A stretch of 14,001 bases of DNA from Pseudomonadota bacterium (GTDB taxonomy: Bacteria > Pseudomonadota > Gammaproteobacteria > Steroidobacterales > Steroidobacteraceae): assembly GCA_021781775.1 (NCBI GenBank), contig JAJXWE010000008.1, positions 1 through 14,001 of the forward strand. Reading direction: 5' to 3'. The notes below the pieces were generated by a model. It made no database searches. It worked only from the letters and a program-made list of their open reading frames with translations, and was not told the origin of the DNA. A program made the translations under genes and the position numbers. Below, piece by piece: positions 1-8,213 of the stretch. Every line of letters starts with the position of its first letter. The first letter of the stretch is position 1.

Positions 1-196
1 GAACTCGCTGCACCAGGGGCCGTCGGTCATGTACCTCGGCAAGCCCACCATGCCGCCCTCGATGCTCGTGCCGCTGCTGCTGATGTTCCTCGGCTTCACG
101 CTGTTTTTCGCCGCGGTGCTGCTGGTGCGCCTGCGTGGGGAGGTGCTGCTGCGCGAGCGCAGCGCACACTGGGTGCTCGAGGAGGTCGGCGCATGA
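1..196 (+). CDS. ccmC: Haem exporter/handling protein CcmC, C-terminal fragment
   Basis: This is the last 64 residues of CcmC; the 5' part lies outside the window and the reading frame starts at base 2. CcmC is an inner-membrane protein of the cytochrome c maturation system I that presents haem to the chaperone CcmE. The visible part begins with NSLHQG, which matches the conserved WWNTLHQ region, including its conserved periplasmic histidine. A hydrophobic segment (about MLVPLLLMFLGFTLFFAAV) follows, then the usual basic/acidic cytoplasmic tail. The identification is supported by the tail sequence and by the immediate downstream order ccmD-E-F-G-H-I. Its TGA (194-196) overlaps the ccmD start codon. 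Any ccmA and ccmB genes would be upstream, out of view. Confidence 0.93.
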   Translation, partial: NSLHQGPSVMYLGKPTMPPSMLVPLLLMFLGFTLFFAAVLLVRLRGEVLLRERSAHWVLEEVGA

Positions 197-354
197 TGCG
201 GTTTCTCGACATGGGCGGGTACTACCCGTGGGTCTGGCCGTCCTTCGCGGTGACACTCGCCGTGATGGGACTGAATATCTACTGGGCGCGGCGGCTGCTC
301 GCGCGCGCGAGACTCACGGCGCTGCGCAGGCTGCAGATGCAGGAGGAAAAATGA
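193..354 (+). CDS. ccmD: Small membrane protein CcmD
   Basis: A 53-residue protein too short for most ORF filters. CcmD is a small single-span protein that helps release holo-CcmE from the CcmABC complex. The sequence opens with MMRFLDMGGYYPWVWPSF, which fits the family's conserved start (GGY..YVWP). A single hydrophobic span of about residues 14-32 follows, then an Arg/Leu-rich cytoplasmic tail ending QMQEEK. The start is one of two adjacent ATGs (193 or 196). A strong AGGAGGT at 180-186 stands 6 or 9 nt before them, so either could be used. Its stop overlaps the ccmE ATG as ATGA (351-354), typical of translational coupling. Identity rests on size, position and the N-terminal motif. Confidence 0.88.
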   Translation: MMRFLDMGGYYPWVWPSFAVTLAVMGLNIYWARRLLARARLTALRRLQMQEEK

Positions 355-863
355 CACCGACTCGACGACGCCGGCTGCTGCTGGTGCTGGGAATTCTCGC
401 CGGGGTGTCGATCGCCGGCGGGCTTGCGCTCTCGGCGTTCCGCCAGAACGTCACCTTCTATTTCGTGCCGACGCAGGTCGCCGAGGGCAGGGCGCCGGCC
501 GGGGAGTCGTTCCGGCTCGGCGGCATGGTGGCCAAGGGCAGCGTGCACCGTACGCCCGGCAGCATGCAGGTGCGCTTCGAGGTGACGGATTTCAAGCACC
601 AGATCCCGGTCGAGTACACCGGGGTGCTGCCGGATCTGTTCCGTGAGAACTCCGGGGTGATCGTGCACGGCAAGCTGCTGCCCGACGGGGTGTTCCTCGC
701 CAACCAGGTGCTCGCGAAGCACGACCAGAACTACCGTCCGCCCGGGATCCACCAGGCCTGGGGCATCGACCACGGCGACCCGCGCGATCCGGCGCTCGAG
801 GCGCATGCCGCGACCCCGGCGGGGCACAGTGCCATCGAGGCGGCCACGGAGTACGCGAAGTGA
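351..863 (+). CDS. ccmE: Periplasmic haem chaperone CcmE
   Basis: A 170-residue protein. CcmE receives haem from CcmC, binds it covalently through a histidine and passes it to CcmF. A signal anchor spans about residues 9-29 after the basic MTPTRRRR start; the rest is the periplasmic OB-fold domain. Recognisable segments are FYFVPTQV, FRLGGMVAKGSV, VEYTGVLPDLFRE and the haem-binding site LAKHDQNYRPP, where His124 is the expected covalent haem ligand and Tyr128 the accompanying conserved tyrosine. The tail after residue 135 is low-complexity and variable, as usual. The ATG at 351 was chosen over the far-upstream in-frame start at 135 because it directly follows AGGAGG at 340-345 and overlaps the ccmD stop. 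Length is normal for the family. Confidence 0.96.
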   Translation: MTPTRRRRLLLVLGILAGVSIAGGLALSAFRQNVTFYFVPTQVAEGRAPAGESFRLGGMVAKGSVHRTPGSMQVRFEVTDFKHQIPVEYTGVLPDLFRENSGVIVHGKLLPDGVFLANQVLAKHDQNYRPPGIHQAWGIDHGDPRDPALEAHAATPAGHSAIEAATEYAK

Positions 864-2821
864 TTCCCGAACTCGGGCAATTCGCGCTGATTCTCGCGGT
901 GCTGCTGGCGGGCCTGCAGGCCATCTTCGGCATTGCCGGACCTGCGCTCGGGCGCGAGCGCTGGACCGCCGCGGTGATCCCGGCGGTGGCCGGACAGTTC
1001 GTCATGGTCGCGACCTCGATGGGCTGCCTGATGGCCGCCTTCATCGGCAGCGACTTCTCGGTTGCCTACGTCGCCGAGAATTCCAACTCCTCGCTGCCGC
1101 TGTTCTACCGCATCGCCGGGGTCTGGGGGGCGCACTCCGGCTCGCTGCTGCTGTGGATCTTCCTGCTCGCCTGCTGGACGGTGGCCGTGGCCATCGGCAC
1201 GCAGCGGCTGCCGCGCCCGTTCGCCGCCCGCGTGCTCGGGGTGCTGGGTACGATCAGCCTCGGCTTCCTACTCTACACGCTGCTTACCTCCAACCCCTTC
1301 CTGCGGCTCGATCCGCCCTGGGCGGACGGCCAGGGGCTCAACCCCATCCTGCAGGACCCGGGACTCGCGGTGCACCCGCCCGTGCTCTACACCGGGTACG
1401 TCGGGCTGTCCGTGGCGTTCGCGTTCGCCGGCGCGGCGCTGCTCGAGGGGCGGCTCGACCGGGAGTGGGCGCGCTGGACGCGCCCGTGGACCACGACCGC
1501 CTGGGCCTTTCTCACCTGCGGCATCGCGCTCGGCAGCTGGTGGGCCTACTACACCCTCGGCTGGGGCGGGTTCTGGTTCTGGGACCCGGTCGAGAACGCC
1601 TCGTTCATGCCCTGGCTGATGGGCACGGCGCTGATCCACTCGCTGGCGGTGACCGAGAAGCGTGGGCTGTTCAAGAGCTGGACACTGCTGCTGGCGGTGC
1701 TCGGCTTCTCACTCAGCCTGATCGGCACCTTCCTCGTGCGCTCCGGTGTGTTGATCTCGGTGCACTCGTTCGTCGCGAGCCCGGGCCGCGGGGAGTTCAT
1801 CCTCACCTTCCTCGTCATCATGATCGGCGCGGCGCTCTCGCTCTACGCGTGGCGGGCGCCGAAGATGCAGTCCGAGGCGGGCTTCGAGCTCTCCGCGCGC
1901 GAGTCGTTCCTGCTGTTCAACAACATCCTGCTGGTGACGGCCTGCGGGACGATCTTCGCCGGCGAGATGGCCCCGATCATCTCCACCGCACTCGGGCTTG
2001 GCAAACTCTCGGTCGGGCCACCGTACTTCAATCCCACCTTCCTCGTCTCGATGCTGCCGCTGCTGGCACTGGTGCCGCTCGGCATGCACGCCCGCTGGAA
2101 GCGTGGCGGGCTCGGCGGGCGAGGGCGCACGCTGTTGCTGGCACTCGGTGCCGCGGCGCTCATCGGCTGCGCGGTCGCCTTCGGCGCCTTCACGGGGGCG
2201 GGCGTGCTCTCGCCGGTGGGCATGACGCTCGGCGCCTGGATCATTCTCTCCTCGCTCATCGACCCGATCGACCGGCTGCGCCGGCGCATCGCCATTCCGC
2301 GCGCGGTGCTCGGCATGACGATCGCGCACATCGGGCTCGGCATATTCGTGTTCTCCATGACCGCCGTGCAGGCGTTCACGGCCGAGCAGGACGTGGCGCT
2401 CACCACCGGGATGAGCGCGCGTGATGGCGGCTACACGTTCCAGTTCCAGGGCATCGGGCCGGATCACGGCCCGAACTACGGCGGCATGAAGGCCAAGATG
2501 GTCGTCACGCGCGACGGCGCGCCGGTGGCGGTGATGTATCCGGCCAAGCGCACGTACTGGGTGCAGCACATGGTGACGACGCATTCGGCGATCGTCATCC
2601 ACCGCGGCAGCAACATCCTCGTGGCGCTCGGGCAGGACCTCGGTGATGGGCGTTGGAGCTTCCGCCTGCAGGTTCGCCCGCTGGTGCTGTACATCTGGAT
2701 CGGGGCGCTGATCATGGCCGCCGGCGGAATGATCGCGATCTCGGACCGGCGTTACCGGCTGGAAGATGCGCGCGAGACGCAGGCCGCCGGGGCGCTTGCG
2801 CCCGGAGGCCCGGGCTCATGA
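860..2821 (+). CDS. ccmF: Cytochrome c haem lyase subunit CcmF
   Basis: A 653-residue polytopic membrane protein of normal length. CcmF takes haem from CcmE and, with CcmH/I, attaches it to the CxxCH motif of apocytochrome c. The tryptophan-rich WWD haem-handling motif lies at residues 235-246 (WGGFWFWDPVEN). The histidines that act as haem ligands in characterised CcmF proteins have clear counterparts here: H172 in AVHPPVLY, H260 in ALIHSL, H302 in SVHSFV and H490 in TIAHIGLG. Hydrophobic spans occur throughout, with a large periplasmic loop near residues 510-615. Translation starts at GTG (860-862), overlapping the ccmE stop as GTGA; no closer ATG fits the family's N-terminus (PELGQFAL). 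Its stop overlaps the ccmG ATG. Confidence 0.97.
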   Translation: MIPELGQFALILAVLLAGLQAIFGIAGPALGRERWTAAVIPAVAGQFVMVATSMGCLMAAFIGSDFSVAYVAENSNSSLPLFYRIAGVWGAHSGSLLLWIFLLACWTVAVAIGTQRLPRPFAARVLGVLGTISLGFLLYTLLTSNPFLRLDPPWADGQGLNPILQDPGLAVHPPVLYTGYVGLSVAFAFAGAALLEGRLDREWARWTRPWTTTAWAFLTCGIALGSWWAYYTLGWGGFWFWDPVENASFMPWLMGTALIHSLAVTEKRGLFKSWTLLLAVLGFSLSLIGTFLVRSGVLISVHSFVASPGRGEFILTFLVIMIGAALSLYAWRAPKMQSEAGFELSARESFLLFNNILLVTACGTIFAGEMAPIISTALGLGKLSVGPPYFNPTFLVSMLPLLALVPLGMHARWKRGGLGGRGRTLLLALGAAALIGCAVAFGAFTGAGVLSPVGMTLGAWIILSSLIDPIDRLRRRIAIPRAVLGMTIAHIGLGIFVFSMTAVQAFTAEQDVALTTGMSARDGGYTFQFQGIGPDHGPNYGGMKAKMVVTRDGAPVAVMYPAKRTYWVQHMVTTHSAIVIHRGSNILVALGQDLGDGRWSFRLQVRPLVLYIWIGALIMAAGGMIAISDRRYRLEDARETQAAGALAPGGPGS

Positions 2822-3360
2822 TCCGCTACTTCATACCGCTCGCGCTGTTTGCCGTGGTGGTGGTGATCTTCGCCTTCGGCATCCACCAGGCGCCACGCAA
2901 GGACCTCGTGCCCTCGCCGCTGATCGGCAAGCCTGCGCCGAGCTTCGCGCTGCCGAGCCTCGCCGATGCGAACACGCAGGTCACCTCCGCATCGCTGCGC
3001 GGGCACTGGTACCTGTTCAACGTGTGGGGAACGTGGTGTGTCTCCTGCCACATCGAGGAGCCGGAACTGCGCGCCATCGCGCGCACCGGCGTCGTGCCGC
3101 TGATCGGACTCGATTGGAAGGACAGCCGCGAGGAGGCGCTCGCGTACCTGCACGCCAAGGGCAATCCCTACCAGGCGATCGCCTTCGACCCGGGCGGACT
3201 CGCCGCCATCCAGTGGGGAGTGTACGGGGCGCCCGAGACGTTCATCGTCAATCCCCAAGGCATCATCGTGTACAAGTACATCGGCCCGATTACCCCGCAT
3301 GCCTGGGTGCATGAGTTCCTGCCGCGCCTGCCGGCCGGTCGCGCGGTGGCCGGCTCATGA
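2818..3360 (+). CDS. ccmG: Thiol:disulfide oxidoreductase CcmG/DsbE
   Basis: A 180-residue membrane-anchored, periplasmic thioredoxin-like protein. It keeps apocytochrome c (directly or through CcmH) reduced so that haem can be attached. An N-terminal signal anchor covers about residues 4-22. The thioredoxin fold follows, with the active site WGTWCVSC (Cys74, Cys77) and the cis-proline loop GVYGAPETF (Pro139). The segment GLDWKDSREEALAYL matches the acidic region characteristic of DsbE/CcmG rather than general thioredoxins. The active-site dipeptide is VS, where E. coli CcmG has PT; this may shift the redox potential but is not disabling. The ATG at 2818 overlaps the ccmF stop by 4 bp, and the in-frame upstream start lies inside ccmF and was rejected. 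Confidence 0.95.
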   Translation: MIRYFIPLALFAVVVVIFAFGIHQAPRKDLVPSPLIGKPAPSFALPSLADANTQVTSASLRGHWYLFNVWGTWCVSCHIEEPELRAIARTGVVPLIGLDWKDSREEALAYLHAKGNPYQAIAFDPGGLAAIQWGVYGAPETFIVNPQGIIVYKYIGPITPHAWVHEFLPRLPAGRAVAGS

Positions 3361-3833
3361 TGCGTCGCGCCCCGGTCGGCTACGGACTGCTTGCCGCGCT
3401 TGCGCTGCTTGCCGCGCCGCTTGCCCACGCCATCGCCCCGACGCGCATGCCCACCCCGGAGCTGCAGGCGCGCTATGAGCGGCTCATTCACAACTTCCGC
3501 TGCATGCAGTGTCAGGACGAGTCGCTCGCCAACTCCCCGGTGAGCCTCGCGGCCGACATGCGCCGGCAGATCCGCCAGATGCTCCTCGCCGGCGACAGCG
3601 ATGCGCAGATCCGGCATTTCTTCGTGTCGCGCTACGGGTACTTCATCCTGTTCAAGCCGCCGTTCGTGCTGAAGACCGCGTGGCTCTGGCTGGCGCCGGG
3701 AGTGCTGCTCGTGACCGGCGCGGTGAGTGCCGCCTGGGTGATCCGCCGCCGCGCGGCGCTCGTGACGAACGACGACAACGACGAGGGCGAGGCCCTCGAT
3801 GAGGGCCTCGAGCGCCCGGGAAAGCAACGCTGA
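3357..3833 (+). CDS. ccmH: Cytochrome c maturation thiol protein CcmH
   Basis: A 158-residue protein that reduces the CxxCH cysteines of apocytochrome c and works with CcmF in haem ligation. It has a signal peptide (about residues 1-25, ending APLAHA) and the family signature RCMQCQ (Cys49 and Cys52), equivalent to LRCxxCQ. The conserved three-helix segment ending SRYGYFILFKPPF follows, with a single membrane span near residues 107-129. The acidic cytoplasmic tail (NDDNDEGEALDEG) is variable. It is the short CcmH form, with the TPR part encoded separately by the next gene, unlike the fused E. coli CcmH. Two adjacent ATGs (3357, 3360) are possible starts. The ccmG stop overlaps the first, and its own stop overlaps the ccmI start as TGATG. 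Confidence 0.94.
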   Translation: MMRRAPVGYGLLAALALLAAPLAHAIAPTRMPTPELQARYERLIHNFRCMQCQDESLANSPVSLAADMRRQIRQMLLAGDSDAQIRHFFVSRYGYFILFKPPFVLKTAWLWLAPGVLLVTGAVSAAWVIRRRAALVTNDDNDEGEALDEGLERPGKQR

Positions 3834-4516
3834 TGATCGTCTTCATTCTTGCTGCGACGCTGCTCACGATCCTCGCCGCCGGGCTGGTCGTGGTTCCACT
3901 CATCCGGCCGCTGCGCTCCTCGCTCCCGCCGGCGCGCTGGGCCGCGCTGTTCGCGTGCCTGGTGCTCGTCGGTGGCTCGGTGGGGCTGTACCTGAAGTTC
4001 AGCAATTGGTCCTGGCAGCGCAACCCGGGCGTGGCCTCGCCCGAGTCACCGATCGTGGCGCTGATCCACCATCTCGCGCGCGATCCGCGTGACCTCGATG
4101 CCTGGCTGCGGCTCGGCAAGTCCTATGTCGTGGTGCAGGAGTACCCGCTCGCGGTACGCGCGTTCCAGCACGCCGACCGGCTGTCGGACGGCCGCAGCCC
4201 CGCGGCGCTGATCGGGGAGGCCGAGGCGCTGATCCTGATCCGCGATTCCTCGCTCGCGGGGCGCGCCGGGCGGCTGATCGAGCGGGCACTGGTGCTCGAT
4301 CCGAATTCGCCCAAGGCGCTGTTCTTCGGCGCCGCGGAGGCGATGCGCCGCGGCGACCTCACGCTCGCCCGCGCCCGCTTCGCGCGCCTCCTGGCCATGA
4401 ATCCTCCACCCGACGTGCGGACGGTCCTAAAACAGGAAATTGCCGCGATCGACGCCAAAATTGGGGCTAAAAGACCGCAAGTTTCGGGAAAATCCTCCAA
4501 GCCCACGCGCAGCTGA
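3833..4516 (+). CDS. ccmI: Short CcmI-like TPR subunit of the haem lyase
   Basis: A 227-residue protein in the place of ccmI. CcmI binds apocytochrome c and brings it to CcmF/CcmH. Two membrane spans (about residues 2-22 and 36-54) flank a short cytoplasmic loop, as in CcmI. The periplasmic part has TPR-like helices: DLDAWLRLGKSYVVVQEYPL (86-105), the next pair near 125-158 with ALVLDPNSPKALF, and 160-193 with ARFARLLAMNPPP. It is clearly shorter than typical fused or separate CcmI proteins (about 400 residues), with a shorter TPR region and a basic tail. The last about 80 bp are less GC-rich than the rest of the operon. The call rests on topology and context more than on sequence motifs. Confidence 0.82.
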   Translation: MIVFILAATLLTILAAGLVVVPLIRPLRSSLPPARWAALFACLVLVGGSVGLYLKFSNWSWQRNPGVASPESPIVALIHHLARDPRDLDAWLRLGKSYVVVQEYPLAVRAFQHADRLSDGRSPAALIGEAEALILIRDSSLAGRAGRLIERALVLDPNSPKALFFGAAEAMRRGDLTLARARFARLLAMNPPPDVRTVLKQEIAAIDAKIGAKRPQVSGKSSKPTRS

Positions 4517-4540
4517 TGGACTGGGTCTGCCCGGGCGGAA

Positions 4541-4564
4541 CCGTTGCAGGAACCCCTGCGGCGG
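4541..4564 (+). terminator. Possible terminator hairpin after ccmI
   Basis: A 10-bp stem with an AACC loop (arms CCGTTGCAGG and CCTGCGGCGG, with two adjacent G-U pairs in RNA) lies 25 nt after the ccmI stop. There is no T run after it, so it is not a classical intrinsic terminator. It may slow polymerase, protect the 3' end or simply be GC-rich background. It is the most obvious structure between the ccm operon and the next gene. Confidence 0.35.
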
Positions 4565-4575
4565 GTTGCGAGTCG

Positions 4576-4581
4576 TATACT
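4576..4581 (+). promoter_or_regulatory. Possible -10 element (TATACT) for the KGG gene
   Basis: TATACT matches five of six bases of the sigma70 -10 consensus and stands out in GC-rich DNA, 69 bp before the KGG start codon. No good -35 lies at 16-18 bp upstream (a TTGCAG occurs 26 bp away, too far). If real, it may be an activator-dependent or alternative-sigma promoter, which would suit a stress gene. This is a weak call. Confidence 0.3.
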
Positions 4582-4650
4582 GTGAAGCGGCAGTGCCGCG
4601 GCGGGTTGCTCCAAGCCCGCATCTGATCCCCGACCGTAAGGAGAGCACTC

Positions 4651-5013
4651 ATGATTCAACCAGTTCATGAGGGACCACAAGTCCAGAAGGGCACGAGTGG
4701 ACGCGGATTCGCATCCATGAGTCAGGAGCGTCAACGCCAGATCGCCAGCATGGGCGGTAAGGCGGTGCCCGACACGAAACGCAGTTTCTCGCAAAACCGC
4801 AGGCTTGCGGCCGAGGCCGGCCGCAAGGGCGGGCAGAGCGTGCCGGATGCGAAGCGCAGCTTCTCGCAGAACCGTCAGCTCGCCGCCGAGGCCGGCCGCA
4901 AGGGCGGGCAGAGCGTGCCGGACGAGAAGCGCAGCTTCTCGCAGAACCGTCAGCTCGCCGCCGAGGCCGGCCGCAAGGGCGGACAGGCGAGTCACACGAT
5001 CCACCGCGACTGA
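4651..5013 (+). CDS. KGG-repeat stress protein (YciG/GsiB-like)
   Basis: A 120-residue, highly hydrophilic protein without membrane segments. Residues 18-39 (GRGFASMSQERQRQIASMGG and following KAV) are a textbook KGG domain, the motif of small general stress proteins such as E. coli YciG and B. subtilis GsiB, and similar to plant group 1 LEA repeats. Three further GRKGG motifs follow in 25-residue repeats (from about 53, 78 and 103), each linked by KRSFSQNR. The composition (Gly, Lys, Arg, Gln, Ser; almost no aromatic residues other than Phe; no Cys) predicts a disordered, hydration-type protein. By analogy it may protect during desiccation, acid or stationary-phase stress; that is inference. 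A clear AAGGAG at 4638-4643, 7 nt before ATG, fixes the start. It appears to be a single-gene unit between the ccm and thi operons. Confidence 0.9.
   Translation: MIQPVHEGPQVQKGTSGRGFASMSQERQRQIASMGGKAVPDTKRSFSQNRRLAAEAGRKGGQSVPDAKRSFSQNRQLAAEAGRKGGQSVPDEKRSFSQNRQLAAEAGRKGGQASHTIHRD
4807..4986 (+). repeat. 75-bp in-frame tandem repeat inside the KGG gene
   Basis: Two full 75-bp units (4807-4881 and 4882-4956) and a third partial unit (4957-4986) are nearly identical at the DNA level and encode the same 25 residues, differing mainly at one codon (VPDAKR versus VPDEKR). A more diverged first unit precedes them (about 4732-4806, VPDTKR). The low divergence between units, including third positions, points to recent duplication or ongoing slippage/recombination; the copy number may vary between strains. 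Confidence 0.9.
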
Positions 5014-5035
5014 CTCCGCGGGCGGATCGATCCTC

Positions 5036-5061
5036 GGCGCGCGCCCGCTGCGGCGCGCGCC
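5036..5061. terminator. Perfect GC inverted repeat after the KGG gene
   Basis: Two copies of the self-complementary 10-mer GGCGCGCGCC are separated by CGCTGC, 22 nt after the KGG stop. They can form a perfect 10-bp hairpin in RNA from either strand. No T run follows (CAGGGTTGACTG), so termination would not be of the canonical kind. The most likely role is 3'-end protection or termination of the KGG transcript. Confidence 0.45.
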
Positions 5062-5159
5062 CAGGGTTGACTGTTCCCGCACGCGACGCCGAGGGGCCCG
5101 ACGCAGCCGTGCGGGGACCCGCTCCGCGACAAGACCCCGTAATCTTCGAACAGGTCTGC

Positions 5160-5182
5160 GCGAGTGCAACACCCGCACTCGC
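5160..5182. repeat. Perfect 8-bp inverted repeat upstream of the thi promoter
   Basis: GCGAGTGC and GCACTCGC flank a 7-nt spacer (AACACCC). The centre lies about 45 bp upstream of the -35 box of the thiamine promoter. It could be an operator for a dimeric regulator or a hairpin ending transcription from upstream. Nothing in the sequence decides between these. Apart from this, the KGG hairpin and the promoter, I see no gene in 5014-5250. Confidence 0.4.
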
Positions 5183-5213
5183 CGCGGTGTCGCTCGCGCT
5201 GCCCGGCGTGACG

Positions 5214-5242
5214 TTGACCCGTGGACGAGGAGGGACTATCGT
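5214..5242 (+). promoter_or_regulatory. Sigma70-type promoter of the thiamine operon
   Basis: A -35 box TTGACC (5214-5219; five of six consensus bases) and a -10 box TATCGT (5237-5242; four of six, including both outer positions) are separated by exactly 17 bp. Transcription would begin at about 5249-5250, directly at the first base of the TPP aptamer, which is where a riboswitch leader is expected to start. The fit of promoter and aptamer positions is the main support. Confidence 0.7.
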
Positions 5243-5250
5243 CGCGCCTC

Positions 5251-5353
5251 GACTGGGGGAGCCCCGCCAAGGGGCTGAGAGGCCGATGGCGCCTGAGGGC
5301 GCGGCGCGGCGACCCTTCGAACCTGATCCAGTTCATGCTGGCGTAGGAAAGTT
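5251..5353 (+). promoter_or_regulatory. TPP riboswitch (THI element)
   Basis: The RNA leader shows the conserved blocks of the thiamine pyrophosphate aptamer in order: GACTGGGGGAGCC (5251-5263), the pyrimidine-sensing GGGGCTGAGA (5271-5280), GACCCTTCGAACCTGATCC (5311-5329), and the pyrophosphate-sensing GCTGGCGTAGGAAAGTT (5337-5353). Helices are visible: P1 GACT with AGTT, P2 GGG with CCC, P3 GCCCC with GGGGC, P4 CCTG with TAGG, P5 CCAG with CTGG. The optional side hairpin is GCGCC/GGCGC (5289-5302). TPP binding should lower expression of the thiC operon. The expression platform is the downstream hairpin at 5390-5415. Confidence 0.97.
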
Positions 5354-5389
5354 GGTTTCACGTGCTTTCTGGCGGTGGTGTGGCTGGGT

Positions 5390-5415
5390 CTCCTGCGGTT
5401 GATCCGCGTCAGGAG
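5390..5415 (+). promoter_or_regulatory. Hairpin sequestering the thiC ribosome-binding site
   Basis: CTCCTG (5390-5395) pairs perfectly with CAGGAG (5410-5415), and CGG with CCG extends the stem to nine pairs around a TTGAT loop with a 3-nt bulge. The downstream arm contains the AGGAG Shine-Dalgarno (5411-5415) that lies 8 nt before the thiC ATG. Formation of this stem would block translation, and no T run follows, so the riboswitch most likely acts on translation initiation rather than termination. Confidence 0.8.
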
Positions 5416-5423
5416 TCACCACG

Positions 5424-7223
<1,800 letters not shown>

Positions 7224-7226
7224 GCC

Positions 7227-8213
7227 ATGCGTGCGACCATTATTGGAGCCGGGGTCGCGGGACTGGCCTGCGCGGTGGAGCTCGCCGAGCGCGGCACCGA
7301 GGTCGAAGTGCTCGAGCGCAGCGCCTCGCTCGGTGGCAGTTGCTGCTCGTGGTTTGCCGGCGGCATGCTCGCGCCCTGGTGCGAGCGGGTGAGCGCCCCG
7401 CCGCTCATCGTCGCGCTCGCCGATGAGGGCTTCGCCTGGTGGGGCGAGAAATATCCCGGGATGCAGCGGCGCGGCAGCCTCGTGCTCGCGCACGCGCGCG
7501 ACGCGGGGGAACTGAAGCACTTCGCGCGGCGCACCCAGCAGTACGAGTGGCTCGACGCCGAGGGCATCGCCGCGCTCGAGCCGGATCTGGCCGGGCGCTT
7601 CGAGCAGGGGTTGTATTTCAAGGACGAGGCGCACATCGATCCGCGTGCCGCGCTGGGGGCGCTGGCCGCGCGCGTGCAGGCACTCGGCGGCACGATCCAT
7701 TTTGCCGCCGAGGCGCCACCGGCCCCGGCCGCACGCGGCGAATACCGCATCGACTGTACCGGTCTTGCAGCCCGCGCGGTGCTCACTGACCTGCGCGGGG
7801 TCAAGGGCGAGATGCTGCACCTGCAGGCCCCGGACGTCTCGCTCAGCCGCCCGGTGCGGGTACTGCATCCGCGCACGCCGGTCTACGTGGTGCCGCGGGG
7901 GGATGGACACTATATGGTGGGCGCGACGATGATCGAGAGCGATGCGCCGAGCCGCATCTCGGCACGCTCGATGCTGGAGCTGCTCGGGGCGGTCTACGCG
8001 CTGCATCCGGGCTTCGGCGAGGCGGAGATCCTCGAGATCGGCACCGGCGTGCGCCCGGCTTTCCCCGACAACCTGCCACGCCTGCGGCCCCGGGACGGCA
8101 CCCTCTACGTCAACGGCCTGTACCGCCACGGCTTCCTCGCCGCCCCGGCGATGGCCCGGCGCGCCGCCGCGTTCGTGCTCGAGGGACGCGAGGCCCCGGA
8201 GGTGATGCAATGA
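7227..8213 (+). CDS. thiO: Glycine oxidase ThiO (FAD-dependent)
   Basis: A 328-residue FAD-dependent amine oxidase of the DAO family. ThiO oxidises glycine with O2 to the imine (dehydroglycine) used in building the thiazole ring, replacing the radical SAM enzyme ThiH. The Rossmann dinucleotide motif is at the very N-terminus (GAGVAGLACAVELAERG, Gly7, Gly9 and Gly12), with Glu30 at the expected ribose-binding position. The C-terminal substrate/FAD region reads GTGVRPAFPDNLPRL and VNGLYRHGFLAAPA, typical of ThiO proteins. It is somewhat shorter than B. subtilis ThiO. The ATG is 3 nt after thiC, and the stop overlaps the thiS start as ATGA. Its presence, without thiH in view, suggests aerobic thiazole synthesis. 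Confidence 0.95.
   Translation: MRATIIGAGVAGLACAVELAERGTEVEVLERSASLGGSCCSWFAGGMLAPWCERVSAPPLIVALADEGFAWWGEKYPGMQRRGSLVLAHARDAGELKHFARRTQQYEWLDAEGIAALEPDLAGRFEQGLYFKDEAHIDPRAALGALAARVQALGGTIHFAAEAPPAPAARGEYRIDCTGLAARAVLTDLRGVKGEMLHLQAPDVSLSRPVRVLHPRTPVYVVPRGDGHYMVGATMIESDAPSRISARSMLELLGAVYALHPGFGEAEILEIGTGVRPAFPDNLPRLRPRDGTLYVNGLYRHGFLAAPAMARRAAAFVLEGREAPEVMQ

Noticed and set aside
805..2424. A 539-codon plus-strand frame overlapping ccmE and ccmF
   Set aside because: It is Arg/Ala-rich and out of frame with ccmF, whose motifs are complete. It is a composition artefact of high GC.
4732..4986. Tandem repeats as a CRISPR array
   Set aside because: The units are adjacent 75-bp in-frame copies without unique spacers and encode a known KGG motif.
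5067..5072. TTGACT as a -35 box upstream of the thi leader
   Set aside because: At 16-18 bp downstream the sequence is GC-only (around CGAGGG), with no -10 element. The promoter at 5214-5242 is far better and positioned at the aptamer.
5067..5402. Possible small protein-coding frame over the riboswitch region
   Set aside because: It covers the promoter, aptamer and anti-SD hairpin, has no ribosome-binding site or known motif, and the RNA explanation is complete.
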